DNA from: CBDCYS01 sp965226245
GTDB lineage: Bacteria > Acidobacteriota > Terriglobia > Bryobacterales > UBA6623
Length of the DNA stretch: 64,000 nucleotides
Assembly: GCA_965226245.1 (NCBI GenBank)
Contig: CBDDCL010000015.1
Location: 4,712,001 to 4,776,000 of the forward strand
Direction: 5' to 3'
The translations under genes and the position numbers were made by a program. The first letter of the stretch is position 1, and every line of letters begins with the position of its first letter. The notes beneath the pieces were generated by a model that saw only the letters and a list, made by a program, of their open reading frames with translations, did not search any database and was not told the origin of the DNA. Positions 34,729-44,238 of the stretch are shown one piece after another.

Positions 34729-35293
34729 AGTCCGGGTAGAGTAAGAGCAAATGCTCGTTCCTGAAGCCTGAAAACCCCTCTCTTGATCCTCTCGGGAAAT
34801 CCGCCGATTGCCATCTCCACGCTATGACCCCACTACCCACCGGCGCGGTTAGGCCGCTCACTCGTGGCGGGCCGCGACGTCAACCGCGTGCGCGTACGGC
34901 GGGTGATCCAGGCTGCCGTGGCGCTGGCGGCTCAGCCGGACGGATTTACCGCGTCGGAGCTGGGCCAGAAGCTGCGCCAGATGCACGGTCCCGACGCCTC
35001 GGGCTGCACGGTCCGCCAGGCGCGTTATGATCTGCGCAAGCTGCGGGCCAAGGGATTCGTGCGCCGGATCGAGGGCCGACGCCGCTACGAACTGACCACG
35101 GTCGGCAGCCGCGCCTTGATAGCGCTACTGGTTTTACGAGACAAGGTCATCGTTCCGCTGTTGTCGGCTGCCTCTAGCTCGCCGCCGCCCGACCCTTGCT
35201 CTGCGGCCACGCAGCCTCCACCAACACTATGAAAAACTGCGCTACGATATGCACCACCTCTTCCACGACCTCGGCCTCGCCGCTTGACGAGCA

Positions 35294-35317
35294 ACATCGA
35301 CAATTTTTTGTCGATGT
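35294..35317. terminator. hairpin after the remnant at 33785-35287
   Basis: ACATCGACAA pairs with TTGTCGATGT around TTTT. The sequence reads alike on both strands. Confidence 0.45.
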
Positions 35318-35369
35318 GGAGGCGGTAAGCGCCTAAGGAATCAAGGCGTGGTCCGCAACAGCCCGCCGG

Positions 35370-35771
35370 CTACTTGGACTTGGCGGCCACCATGCCGAAG
35401 GCTTCGACCTTCATGCTCTCATCGGCGAAGTTCGCTTGCATCTTCGGCCACAGCCGCTCGTGCAGGTCGGAATTCGCCCAACGCACCCGAAGGTCCTCGC
35501 TATCAAAGGCGATGGTGAGGACGTAGGCGCCTTTGTGCTCCGGCGAGCGCAATAGGTTGCAGTGTCTGAACCCGGTTTGCTTGCTGATCGCGGGATAGAA
35601 TTGCGCCTTGAATACTTTCTCGAGGTTTGAACTCATGTTGGCTTTGGCGTTGGCGTGGACATGAATCTCGACAGGGCCCGGCCCCCCGAATCGGCGCACC
35701 TCGCCGAAGCAGACCACGCTTCCCAGCAAGAACACGGCCAGGGCTCGAAAACACCATTTTTTGCTAAACAT
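35370..35771 (-). CDS. secreted protein with an antibiotic-biosynthesis-monooxygenase-like (dimeric alpha-beta barrel) fold
   Basis: 133 residues from the ATG at 35769-35771, preceded by GGAGGAACG. Signal peptide (WCFRALAVFLLGSVVCFGEV). The mature part (EIHVHANAKANMSSNLEKVF, FRHCNLLRSPEHKGAYVLTI, RLWPKMQANFADESMKVEAF) has the alternating pattern of small ABM-type domains. The enzymatic role is unknown and such a domain is rarely exported. Confidence 0.65.
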   Translation of the reverse strand: MFSKKWCFRALAVFLLGSVVCFGEVRRFGGPGPVEIHVHANAKANMSSNLEKVFKAQFYPAISKQTGFRHCNLLRSPEHKGAYVLTIAFDSEDLRVRWANSDLHERLWPKMQANFADESMKVEAFGMVAAKSK

Positions 35772-35870
35772 CGTTCCTCCGTTAGTCTGTTGATTTCGTA
35801 CCACGAGGATGGCGTATTGCGGGGCGGAACTGCAAATCCGGCAGGGCAGTACGGCATCCCCCAGCACCCT

Positions 35871-36983
35871 TTACCCGCGCTGCCCTGACTTCCATGCTTG
35901 TCCAATCGCGTCGGCGGCGCGGATTGCGTCGGCGACCATTCCGGGCTTCACCTCGAACGGCTCGTTGTGGATCGTTTCACCCTCGGCACTTGCCCTTTCG
36001 GCGACCTGCTGAAGCATTTCCGCGGGCAGCTCGTCGAGTCCGACTTCCCGCAGCGTGATCGGCAATCCGACTTGGGTGGAGAATTCCATCACCTCATCCA
36101 GCAGCGTCTGTGGCTTGCCTTCGAGCACAAGCTGAACCAGCGTCCCGAAAGCGACTTTTTCGCCGTGGTAATAGCTGTGCGTCGGTGGAGCGGCTGTCAG
36201 CCCGTTGTGCACCGCATGCGCCGCCGCCAGCCCCGACGACTCGAAGCCAAGGCCCGACAGCAGCGTGTTGGCCTCGACCAATCTCTCGAGCGCCGGCGTT
36301 ACTACTTTGGTCTCCAGCGCCCGCCGCGCGGCTGGTCCGTCGTTCAACAGAGTGCGATAGCACAGTTCGGCAAGCGCCAAGGCGCTTTGGGTCGAAGCCC
36401 CTCCCCGCATGTTTTGAATATGTCCCTCGACGCAGGTTTTGGCCTCGAACATGGTCGCAAGAGCATCCCCCATGCCCGCTACCAGCAGCCGCACGGGCCC
36501 CTGCGCGATGACCTGCGTGTCAACCAAGACCAGATCGGGATTCTTGCGATAAAAGCGGTATTCTTGAAAGACGCCTTCTTCGGTATAGATCACCGAAAGC
36601 GCGCTGCACGGTGCGTCACTCGAGGCCACGGTCGGGCAGTTGACGGCGGGCAAGTCCAAATCCGCGGCAACGGCCCGGGCGGTATCGAGCACCTTGCCGC
36701 CCCCGGCGCCGATGATGACTTCAGCCTTCCCCTGCCGGGCTGCCTCTTTGACGCGCTCGATTTCGGCATGTGAACACTCGCCTCCAAATGGGTGAACAGC
36801 GTGCTGAATACCCGCAGCGCCTAGGGTGGCGGTCCAGATTTGTGACAGAAGCCGCTGGGCCGACCTGCCCGCCAGGATGAGGACGGGGCCCTTCAACCCA
36901 AGCTTAGCCATCTCCTCGCCGAGTGAGGCCGTAGCGTTTTTACCTTGGGTATAGCGGCTAGGCGATGAAAAGACGGATAGCAT
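35871..36983 (-). CDS. gldA: glycerol dehydrogenase (iron-containing alcohol dehydrogenase family)
   Basis: 370 residues from the ATG at 36981-36983 with GGAGG upstream. The NAD site GAGGGKVLDTARAVAADLDL, the strongly conserved SSDAPCSALSVIYTEEGVFQ, and the metal-binding part GMGDALATMFEAKTCVE, AAAHAVHNGLTAAP, HSYYHGEKVAFGTLVQLVLE match GldA. It oxidises glycerol to dihydroxyacetone in known cases. Stands alone on the minus strand, 99 bases upstream of the ABM-like gene. Confidence 0.88.
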   Translation of the reverse strand: MLSVFSSPSRYTQGKNATASLGEEMAKLGLKGPVLILAGRSAQRLLSQIWTATLGAAGIQHAVHPFGGECSHAEIERVKEAARQGKAEVIIGAGGGKVLDTARAVAADLDLPAVNCPTVASSDAPCSALSVIYTEEGVFQEYRFYRKNPDLVLVDTQVIAQGPVRLLVAGMGDALATMFEAKTCVEGHIQNMRGGASTQSALALAELCYRTLLNDGPAARRALETKVVTPALERLVEANTLLSGLGFESSGLAAAHAVHNGLTAAPPTHSYYHGEKVAFGTLVQLVLEGKPQTLLDEVMEFSTQVGLPITLREVGLDELPAEMLQQVAERASAEGETIHNEPFEVKPGMVADAIRAADAIGQAWKSGQRG

Positions 36984-37086
36984 GGGTCCCTCCTGCTGGC
37001 TCAATCATTGCGCACCTTCGATGCTCGCTTTGGCGCTTTCAGTCGCGATCCCATCGCTGGCCCCTTCATCCTAGCCTTATACTAGC

Positions 37087-37268
37087 CTGCATTTCTCACT
37101 GGGGCTGACGGTCGAAGCACGCGATAGGCCCGCCATTACTTCGTTGCGCTTGCTCGCCGTGCTCAGCGCAGGGTCCAAGTACGCTTCTTCGTTTAAGAGA
37201 CGGGCCGCCAAGCGGCGCGTGCCTTGTACTGACGCGCCTCTCATCCACCTTGCCTCCCCACCTGGGTA
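37087..37268 (+). repeat. dispersed repeat family D, copy 2
   Basis: TGCATTTCTCACTGGGGCTG, CGATAGGCCCGCCATTACTT, CGTTGCGCTTGCTCGCCGTG and TACTGACGCGCCTCTCATCC follow in the same order as in 51912-52088. It supplies the 3' end of the broken HicB frame. Confidence 0.7.
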
Positions 37269-37313
37269 GAGTCGAGGACGGGCGCGGGTGCTCTGGACGC
37301 CTTGGCCCCAAGA

Positions 37314-37400
37314 GCCAAAGCAGAATCTTTCATCAAGACATCGAAGTACGAAGAGGTCTACCGCTGCGAGTACCGCGATCTGGCCGAGGCGCGTTGCCAT
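37314..37400 (+). pseudogene. IS3-family transposase (OrfB) fragment
   Basis: AKAESFIKTSKYEEVYRCEY followed by RDLAEARCH matches the end of the integrase core of IS3-type OrfB, around its last catalytic Glu. Only 29 codons remain. Confidence 0.65.
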
Positions 37401-37456
37401 GAAACAATTATACACTAAAGTATTTGGTTTTTTACAGTACTTTGTAATAATTTTAC

Positions 37457-37685
37457 CACGGTGCGTGGGCTGAGGAATATCGCGCTTTTCTTCCATGCAG
37501 AGAATCAGCGCGGTCTCGAGCGCATCGACGGCTCGCTTCAGGGCTTCTCCCCCGTCTTCTCCGAACGTGTGAGCTTCAGGGACGTCACGGAAATCCACCA
37601 ACAGCGATCCGTTCGTGTCGCGCTTCAACTTGACGGGATATTTCACCTTAAGGAGCGTCCTTACTTCAGCTCCAATCGTTGCCAA
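37457..37685 (-). pseudogene. HicB-type antitoxin remnant
   Basis: VKYPVKLKRDTNGSLLVDFR, DVPEAHTFGEDGGEALKRAV and ALETALILCMEEKRDIPQPT match the N-terminal RNase-H-like domain of HicB antitoxins. After RGK the expected DNA-binding part is absent; the frame runs on through AT-rich DNA, the antisense of the IS3 fragment and repeat D to 37077. No HicA toxin gene is visible beside it. Confidence 0.65.
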
Positions 37686-38302
37686 TTGTGGCAGAAAATT
37701 TCAGACGGCCGGACAGAGGCGCGGACGGAAGTCCGCGCTTGACCGGGGTCGCGTCTCCATGCCGTCCACCCTGTGGACCCTCTCTTGTTGCAGCTTGTCC
37801 ACCTTAGCTGTCCGCCTTTTTCCAGAAGCAAACGTACAACTCTGCTTGGCCACCCACCGCTTGAACTGGTTGCTCGTCGCCGTTTCATTTTACAACAGAG
37901 CTGTTGCGTTCAGAGGTCAGTTTGGCTGCCACTTTCCGCCGGATTCGCCCCAGGGTTTGCTCCGAATTGCGGGGGCCAAAAGATGGAAGAGTCTAGATTC
38001 TTGAAGCCATCTCATACACCCTCATCAGGACCAGACAACGGGCGAGGTGGAGCATGTTGAGGTCCCGGTTACATCGCAGCCTTCGCCCTTTGGCAGGGGG
38101 CGCCTGGCAACTCGGACGCCTCATGCGCAGGCAGGCCCCATTTGCCAGCCGTCCCTCGCTAGAATATTCCACGAAGGGTGACGCTGTCGGATAAGTGTCG
38201 AGAAATAATTTCTCATCTAGCAATCGGCTGTCAGAGCGTCCAAAATCGTTCGCCGAGCGGGCCGAAATCGAGCCCAATCAGGCGGCTAGCAGGGTTCTGG
38301 TC
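37686..38302. other. gene-free region
   Basis: No supported gene. Near 37689-37725 the motif GGCAGAAAATTTCAGACGGC plus CGGACAGAGGCGCGG recurs in inverted form near 54462-54500, so this stretch also holds repeat debris. Confidence 0.4.
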
Positions 38303-38341
38303 GGATAGGTGGTGGAAAGGCCTTGTTATCGCCATCTATCC
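38303..38341 (+). promoter_or_regulatory. kinase leader hairpin, copy 2
   Basis: GGATAGGTGGTG pairs with CGCCATCTATCC (one G-U pair), loop GAAAGGCCTTGTTAT. Compared with 27526-27564, changes in one arm are partly compensated in the other, and the distance to the following kinase start is the same (about 25 bases). Confidence 0.5.
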
Positions 38342-38378
38342 GTGAAGCGGTAGAATAGGGCTGTCGTGGTCGGTACCA

Positions 38379-38905
38379 CCTGAATTATGCACTGCGGCGT
38401 GGACCTGAGGAGGGCTGAGCCGCAAGGGACCATTGGGGACCCCCGAAAACATGGGGTAAAAAGGTCGGCTGGCAAAGATCCCAGCTTCGCCAGCCAACCC
38501 CAAGGAGGTCACCCACATGGTTACCAGACGAAAACAGCATAGCTCCCAAAGGCCCGTCCAACAAGGCCCAGCCGTGACGGCCTCGCGGCCCAATAAAATC
38601 GGGGCTTCGACGCCTTACAACTTCCGCGGCAAGAAGCCGACTCCCTACGGCGGCTTGCTGCCGGTGGTCGGGAGGGCGCTGATCTGAGAGCCTGGCTATG
38701 TGCTATGCATAAAATTTTATGCACTAGCCGTAACACACTGGAAACACGTCACTTCCGAGCGAGGTTTTGACGACGCGGATTCTGGGCGGGAAGGGAAACC
38801 GGGGACGGAGAAGCCAAAAGACCAGTTGCCGAGCGACCTCACGACGACCGCCAACCCGCTACGAACGCAGCCACACTCGCAAAGTGAATCTGTGCATAAT
38901 TCAGG
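38379..38905. mobile_element. IS1380-family deletion derivative
   Basis: Left end CCTGAATTATGCAC and right end (reverse complement CCTGAATTATGCACAG) are inverted repeats; TACCA flanks both sides (38374-38378 and 38906-38910). Only 527 bp remain of a normally 1.6-1.8 kb element. A hairpin (GGCTGGC/GCCAGCC around 38467-38496) precedes the transposase start. Confidence 0.8.
38517..38687 (+). pseudogene. IS1380-type transposase N-terminal fragment
   Basis: 57 codons from an ATG with AAGGAGG upstream. PYNFRGKKPTPYGGLLPVVG matches the start of IS1380 transposases; the frame then stops and the catalytic domain is deleted. Confidence 0.75.
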
Positions 38906-38992
38906 TACCACCATCAGGCGCTACAAGACTCTCTAAAATTATCCCAGCATTCGGTGGGTCCTTCCGATAGGTTCACTGCTGAAGGAGTTCAA

Positions 38993-40001
38993 ATGTCAAA
39001 GCAGATGATTCGCCTTGTCGCCACAGCTACTTTGTTGGCCCTCTCGGCGGCGCTCAGTGCCGCGGTCTCGCGGCCGCCCAAACTCAGTTTCGAACCCAAC
39101 GTCGGCCAGACCGCCGATTCGATCGATTTCCTGGCCCGAGGCGGACGCTACGCAGTCGCGCTACAGAACGGCTCTTATTCCCTGGCCCTGCGTTCCAGCC
39201 CTCGCACTCCTAGGTGGATGCTGCCTCCCTTGAAGCGTTTTGCAGCTCCTGCCGAAGTACCTTGGGTGCTTTCCATGCACCTCGCCGGATCGAACCCGGG
39301 AGCGCAGCCGGTGGTACTGGAGCCGCTCGCGGCCCGGAGTCACTACCTGCGCGGTCGTGACCCGCGGAAGTGGCGGACCGGCGTTCCGCATTACGGCCGG
39401 GTTCGCTACACCGAAGTCTACCCCGGCATCGACGTGGAATACTACGGGACTGTCGGCGCGTTCGAATTCGACTTCATCGTCACACCCGGAGCCAACCCGG
39501 CTCAGATTCGACTGCAGTTCGACGGTGCTCGCCAAATCGAGGTCGATAACGAAGGCGATCTGCTCCTGCGTTCCGGTGAGCGCGAGTTGCGGCACCGGCG
39601 GCCGGTCATCTACCAGAAGATCGATGGTGAGAAGGTCGACGTCGCCGGCAGCTACGTCCTTGAGGACGACGAGACCGTAACTTTTCGTCTCGCGAGCTAC
39701 GACACGAGCCAGCCTTTGGTCATCGACCCGTTAATCGAGTGGCTGGAAACGATCGGCGGCAGCTTCGATGACCAGTTCAACTCCGTCGCCATCGGTCCCG
39801 ACGGGACAATTCATGTCGCCGGGACAACCAAGTCGACCGACATTCCAACGAAAGACGGCTGGAACGGCGAATCCCAGGGAGGCCCCTCGGACGCCTATGT
39901 CGCCACTTTGAGGCCTGACGGCACGCTCATCAACGCAACTTTTCTCGGAGGAAGCGGGATAGACGAGGCCAACGACATCGTTGTCGACCCGAACGGCGTG
40001 A
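38993..40001 (+). pseudogene. 5' part of a secreted SBBP/DUF11/TIGR03437-type protein, split by an IS1595-like element
   Basis: ATG at 38993 with GAAGGAG upstream. Signal peptide (LVATATLLALSAALSAAVS), then the N-terminal domain that opens SBBP proteins (KLSFEPNVGQTADSIDFLAR, GVPHYGRVRYTEVYPGIDVE, RRPVIYQKIDGEKVDVAGSY) and the first propeller repeats (FNSVAIGPDGTIHVAGTTKS). The frame is cut at 40001. Removing the element and one target copy joins it to 41037-44074 in frame, giving 1348 residues. The product is probably a secreted or surface propeller protein. Confidence 0.85.
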
Positions 40002-41028
40002 ATGGGGTATTTAGTTGACTCCAGTAGCCACAATATGTTGTGGTTGGGGGCATGAAGGAGGACTACCCCCGAAACCTCGTCGAGTTGGAAGCTCGATTCT
40101 CGACCGAGGAGGCGTGCCGGGAGTACCTGCTGAAGCTGCGCTGGCCGGAGGGGTTCGTGTGCCCGCGCTGTGGGATCCAGTCCTCATGGGCCAGCAAACG
40201 CAATCTGCTGCTCTGCGCCGACTGCGGTTACCAGGCCTCGGTGACGGCGGGCACGATTTTCCAGGACACCCGCAAGCCCTTGACGTTGTGGTTCCGGGCG
40301 GCTTGGTGGGTGACAACGCAAAAAGGCGGGGCCAGCGCGCTGGAGTTGCAGCGGGTCTTGGGTTTGGGTAGCTATGTAACCGCCTGGACCTGGCTGCACA
40401 AGTTCCGCCGCGCCATGGTGCGCCCCGGTCGCAATCGGCTGGTCGGCCGGGTGGAGGTGGACGAAACGTATGTGGGCGGAGTCGAAGAGGGCGTCCGAGG
40501 TCGCGAAATGGTTGGCAAAGCGTTAGTTGCGGTTGCTGCCGAGGAGGATGGGCGCGGTATGGGTCGCATCCGGCTCCGTCGGATCGCGGATGCCTCAGCG
40601 GCGAGCTTGGAAGCCTTTGTCGAAGAAGCTATCCAACCTGGCAGCCTCGTGCACACCGACGGCTGGGAAGGCTATGCGGGATTGGAGAACAAAGGATACC
40701 GCCATGAAGTCACCGTGCTGCGCGGGAAGCGGCAATCGGCGAGTAAGCTGCTGCCGAGAGTCCATCGTGTCGCCTCTCTGCTAAAGCGCTGGCTGTTGGG
40801 GACCCACCAGGGGGCTGTCAGTCACGAGTATTTGGACTACTACCTGGACGAGTTCACGTTCCGCTTCAACCGGCGGACCTCACGGTCGCGCGGCAAACTT
40901 TTCTATCGCCTCCTCCAGCAGGCGGTCGCCGCCGACCCTGCTCCCTATAAGACAATGGTCGAGGCCACCAGGGCCGGCACCCCCACCCCCAAGATGTAGT
41001 GGCTACTGGAGTCAACTAAATACCCCAT
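40002..41028. mobile_element. IS1595-family (ISXO2-like) insertion sequence, copy 1
   Basis: Perfect inverted ends ATGGGGTATTTAGTTGACTC plus CAGTAGCCAC; CGGCGTGA is duplicated on both sides (39994-40001 and 41029-41036). 1027 bp, one gene, and the same length and same product as copy 2 at 60173-61199. Confidence 0.93.
40052..40999 (+). CDS. IS1595-family transposase, copy 1
   Basis: 315 residues from ATG (MKEDYPRNLVELEARFSTEE). N-terminal zinc ribbon (CPRCG and CADCG), then the ISXO2-like DDE domain with VEVDETYVGG and LVHTDGWEGY as candidate acidic residues, ending in EYLDYYLDEFTFRFNRRTSR typical of the family. A GTG 12 bases upstream is in frame. The two copies in the window give the same protein, so both may be active. 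Confidence 0.92.
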   Translation: MKEDYPRNLVELEARFSTEEACREYLLKLRWPEGFVCPRCGIQSSWASKRNLLLCADCGYQASVTAGTIFQDTRKPLTLWFRAAWWVTTQKGGASALELQRVLGLGSYVTAWTWLHKFRRAMVRPGRNRLVGRVEVDETYVGGVEEGVRGREMVGKALVAVAAEEDGRGMGRIRLRRIADASAASLEAFVEEAIQPGSLVHTDGWEGYAGLENKGYRHEVTVLRGKRQSASKLLPRVHRVASLLKRWLLGTHQGAVSHEYLDYYLDEFTFRFNRRTSRSRGKLFYRLLQQAVAADPAPYKTMVEATRAGTPTPKM

Positions 41029-41036
41029 CGGCGTGA

Positions 41037-44000
41037 TATACGTGATCGGCACGACCAATTCTCCGAACTTCCCGGTAACCGACGGGGCCTTTCAGCCGAT
41101 GTTCGGCGGCGGCCCGGGCGACGCCTTTGTGACGATGTTTTCTCCCGACGGCTCCGAACTCGTGGGGTCCACGTATTTCGGAGGCCCCGGCCTGGAATTG
41201 GGAACCGGCATTGCTTACGACAGCCAAGGACGCTCAATCGTCGTCACCGGCGCGACTTTCGAAGCCGGCTTCCCGGTTACGCCAGGAGCGTTCCAAACGG
41301 ATTTCATGGGAGAGGCCGACGCCTTTGTCAGCAGACTCGATCGGTTGGGCACGAATTTACTGGACTCGACTCTTTTCGGCGGCGCCGGCTCCGACATCCC
41401 CGTCGATATTCTCATCGATGCCGACGGCAACGCTTATATCGCTGTGGAAACCGACTCGCCGGACGTGCCCGTAACGGACAATGCCTTTCAGCCGCTACCC
41501 GGCGGCGGGGTCGATGGTTTCGTCGCGAAGTTCCCGGGCGGCCTTGATCGTCTCGATTACGGCACCAACCTCGGAGGCCCCGGTGACGACCGGCCAGGGG
41601 GCTTCGACCTCGACCCTTTCGGAGGCGTGTGGATTGGCGGCAGCACCACCGGCGGGCTGCCGACCACGCCCAACGCGCCGAATCCGGACTACCTGGGCGG
41701 GCCGACCGACGGCTTCCTAGCGCGGATTGCGGTCACGGACCGTAATCAGAGCGTTCCCGCCAGCGGCTTCCTAGCGCGGATTGCGGTCGCGGACCGTAAT
41801 CAGACCGTTCCTCCCGGCGGCTTCGACCTGCTCAACGGCAAACCGCTGGTAACTTACACCGGCGACGCGAACCTAAACTCCGTGTTGGATGTAGAGTTCG
41901 TTAACAACCTCGGCCGGGCGCTTGTCATCACTTCCAGGTTCAACTTCAGCGAAGACCCCTCGCGGGTCGATGGTTGCGGCGATGAGCTTCGCGTGGGCGT
42001 CACTGGCAGCATGAACGGTTTCGCCCCGACCTTTGGTATGTTCATCAAAGTGCCGATGAGCCCGCCGGGCGAGAACTGCATTCCCGACGGGGACATCCTG
42101 GCCCTTGCGACGGATCCATACGTCGATTCTGGGGAAGTGTTCGGAAGCGGGCGCGTGTTTACCGATACCGCGTATGAGGCCTTTGTGCTCCAGTTCGATA
42201 CGGACAGCGTATTCGAAAGCGCCGCTGGCGCCGACCTGGAGCTCACCAAGAGGTTGATCGGCATTTTGGGAGGGGGGATCAACCTCAACACTCGCCTGGC
42301 GTTCGAGGTAATTGTCCGCAATAAGGGGCCCGACCCCGCGACCAATGTTCGCGTCACCGACACTTTGCCTCGCGGATTCGTCTATGAATCCGGCGCCGCC
42401 GCCGGCTGCACACAGGCCGATCGTGAGTTGATGTGCGATGTCGGCACGATTCCGCCCGGCGAAAGGAAAATGATAAAGGTCTTAGCGCGCACGGGGACCG
42501 CCACGGGCAGGTTCATCAATATCGCGCGTGCAACCGCCGATAACCTAATCGGCTCGGAACGAATCGCCCAATCGAGCATACAGGTTAGTCATCGGGTGGA
42601 TCTGGGCTTGACAAAGACGCTGGTCAGGTCTGATTCCAACGAGCTCGAATACCGCTACGAGGTAGAGAACAAGAGCGAGGATCGAGAGGCGATGGACCTG
42701 AGGCTGGACGACGTCCTGCCTCCGGAACTCCTGGACCCGCAGTTCGAAAGCTCTCGGGGCGACTGCCGTCTCAACCTAGCTAGCCCGTTGGTTCGGACCG
42801 CGAGCACGTTGAATTGCACTCTCGAAGCGCTGCCGGCGGGTGAGAAGTGGGTCGTCACGCTCCGTGGACGCCCCAAAGACCTCCGCGCAACTATCTCGAA
42901 TCGAGCGATCGTCCGCGCGGGTGAAACGCAAGCTATCGCTACCAGCGAGGCCACGTTCGTCAAGGAAGACGGCGCAGCAGCGGCCGATGTCGGGCTCTTG
43001 CTTTTTATGCGGCCGTCGGACGAGGGGGGGATGTGCGCGGGTTTGTTCGCGGCCGTTTCCAACAGCGAACTGGACGCCGCGGCAGGGGTTCAGGTGGGCA
43101 TCAGTCAGATCACTTCAGCAAACGTGACCAAGATCGATCCCGACTGTAGCGGATCAGGACGCAGCATCGATTGTAGTATTGGGAGGCTGAACCCCAACGA
43201 AGTTAGACTGCTTGCATTCACCGTGTGTGCAGCGAACAGCGCCGCAAACGCTCGTTTTCGCGGGCTCGCAACGGCCGAGACGCCTGACCCCGATCCCACG
43301 AACAACGCCGCCAGCACGGGTGCGGAGCTCGACGACTTGGGCAGCGTGCGAATCTTCGGAATCAACAGCAGTTCCGGATTTCACCGGCGGGAGGTCGTCA
43401 GCCCCGGCTCCGACCCCTCACTATTCGGTGAAGGGCTTGCGGGCGAAACCATCGTGGCCGACACAGTTCCTCTGCTTCTGGAACTAGGAGGGGTGAGCGT
43501 GGAGTTGAATGGTATTCCAGCGCCGCTGATCTTCGTCTCGCCGAACCAAATCAATTTCCAAACCCCTTGGGAGTTGCAGGCCGATGCGAAAGCGACGGTG
43601 GTGGTCCGCAACAATGGGGACGAGTCGCTTCCCGCCAAGGTGTTCATCGTACCCTTCAACCCTGGAATCTTCACGACCACCCAAACGGGCTCGGGCCAGG
43701 CGGCCGTGCTCATCGCCGGCACGGCCTCGGTCGCGGCCCCCGAGGGCAGTATTCCCGGCGCCGTAACGCGCCCCGTGAAAATCGGCGAATTCATTTCGAT
43801 CTTCGCCACCGGGCTGGGAGCGGTAGACAATCAGCCGCCCACCGGCGCCGCCACCTCGACGACAACGCTGTCGCGAACCAAGACCAACCCCGTGGTCACG
43901 ATCGGCGGGGTCGAAGCCGGCCTGACGTTCTCCGGGCTTGCCCCCGGGTTCGTCGGCCTGTATCAGGTTAACGCCGAAGTAGCCGCGGGAACGCCCACAG

Positions 44001-44074
44001 GCGACGCCGTCGAGCTACTGTTGACGGCCGGTGAAGTGCCGTCGAACCAAGTGACGATCGCGGTGGAGCCGTAG
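41037..44074 (+). pseudogene. 3' part of the secreted SBBP/DUF11/TIGR03437-type protein
   Basis: Continues the propeller repeats (IYVIGTTNSPNFPVTDGAFQ, GLELGTGIAYDSQGRSIVVT, PVDILIDADGNAYIAVETDS), then two or three DUF11-like Ig modules (RNKGPDPATNVRVTDTLPRG, VEVENKSED-type segment near 42657) and ends in a TIGR03437-like domain (LLLELGGVSVELNGIPAPLI, FVSPNQINFQTPWEL, GEFISIFATGLGAVDNQPPT, NAEVAAGTPTGDAVELLLTA). That last domain is a hallmark of Solibacter-type genomes. A 45-bp internal duplication (GFLARIAV, about 41716-41800) is visible. Confidence 0.85.
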
Positions 44075-44238
44075 GAGGGTTAACCTCACCCGCTCGCCAC
44101 GGAACGATAGGGGTGCAGTTTCCCACGCCCACCACAGTGCAGAAAAAACGTTGGTCCGATCCCTCTGCGCGCCCGTAGTCACGAACGACTCCTGTTTTCC
44201 CGTGCCGTCGACAGCCGGTTCGTCAGACATGTTTCACA

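Larger units (their letters stand above)
33857..34837. mobile_element. transposase-less mobile element with 27-bp perfect terminal inverted repeats
   Basis: GGTAGTGGGGTCATAGCGTG plus seven bases (33857-33883) recurs exactly in reverse complement at 34811-34837. CACCGGCG flanks both ends (33849-33856 and 34838-34845), an 8-bp target duplication. Inside are only small minus-strand frames with membrane helices and no recognisable transposase. The size, ends starting with GG and 8-bp duplication are those of the IS1595 family, so it may be moved in trans by such an enzyme. The interior looks poorer in GC than its surroundings. Confidence 0.75.
33785..35287 (+). pseudogene. C-terminal remnant of a conserved (possibly transposition-related) protein, split by a 981-bp element
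   Basis: The left piece reads KQLQTIDACFISDGALEGLS up to the insertion at 33856. The right piece continues PPARLGRSLVAGRDVNRVRV and a winged-helix part (DGFTASELGQKLRQMH, RQARYDLRKLRAKGFVRRIE, RRRYELTTVGSRALIA). A frameshift near 35200 is followed by HYEKLRYDMHHLFHDLGLAA and the stop at 35285-35287. The order of these pieces matches, from memory, the C-terminus of a large protein family found in mobile DNA. The upstream part of the gene is absent. Confidence 0.6.
38366..38936 (+). pseudogene. Ser/Thr protein kinase N-terminal stub, copy 2, split by an IS1380 remnant
   Basis: Joining 38366-38378 to 38911-38936 restores GTG-VGTTIRRYKTL and a stop. It matches the start of the stub at 27589 (VIGQTISPYKIT) in sequence and in its distance from the leader hairpin. 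Confidence 0.55.

Noticed and set aside
34649..34861. 70-codon minus-strand frame crossing the right end of the 981-bp element
   Set aside because: Its start lies outside the element across the inverted repeat. The inner part (YPDFVEHQRQDRELMDRPTQ) is protein-like, so a frameshifted upstream part of the cargo gene is possible, but a separate gene cannot be supported.
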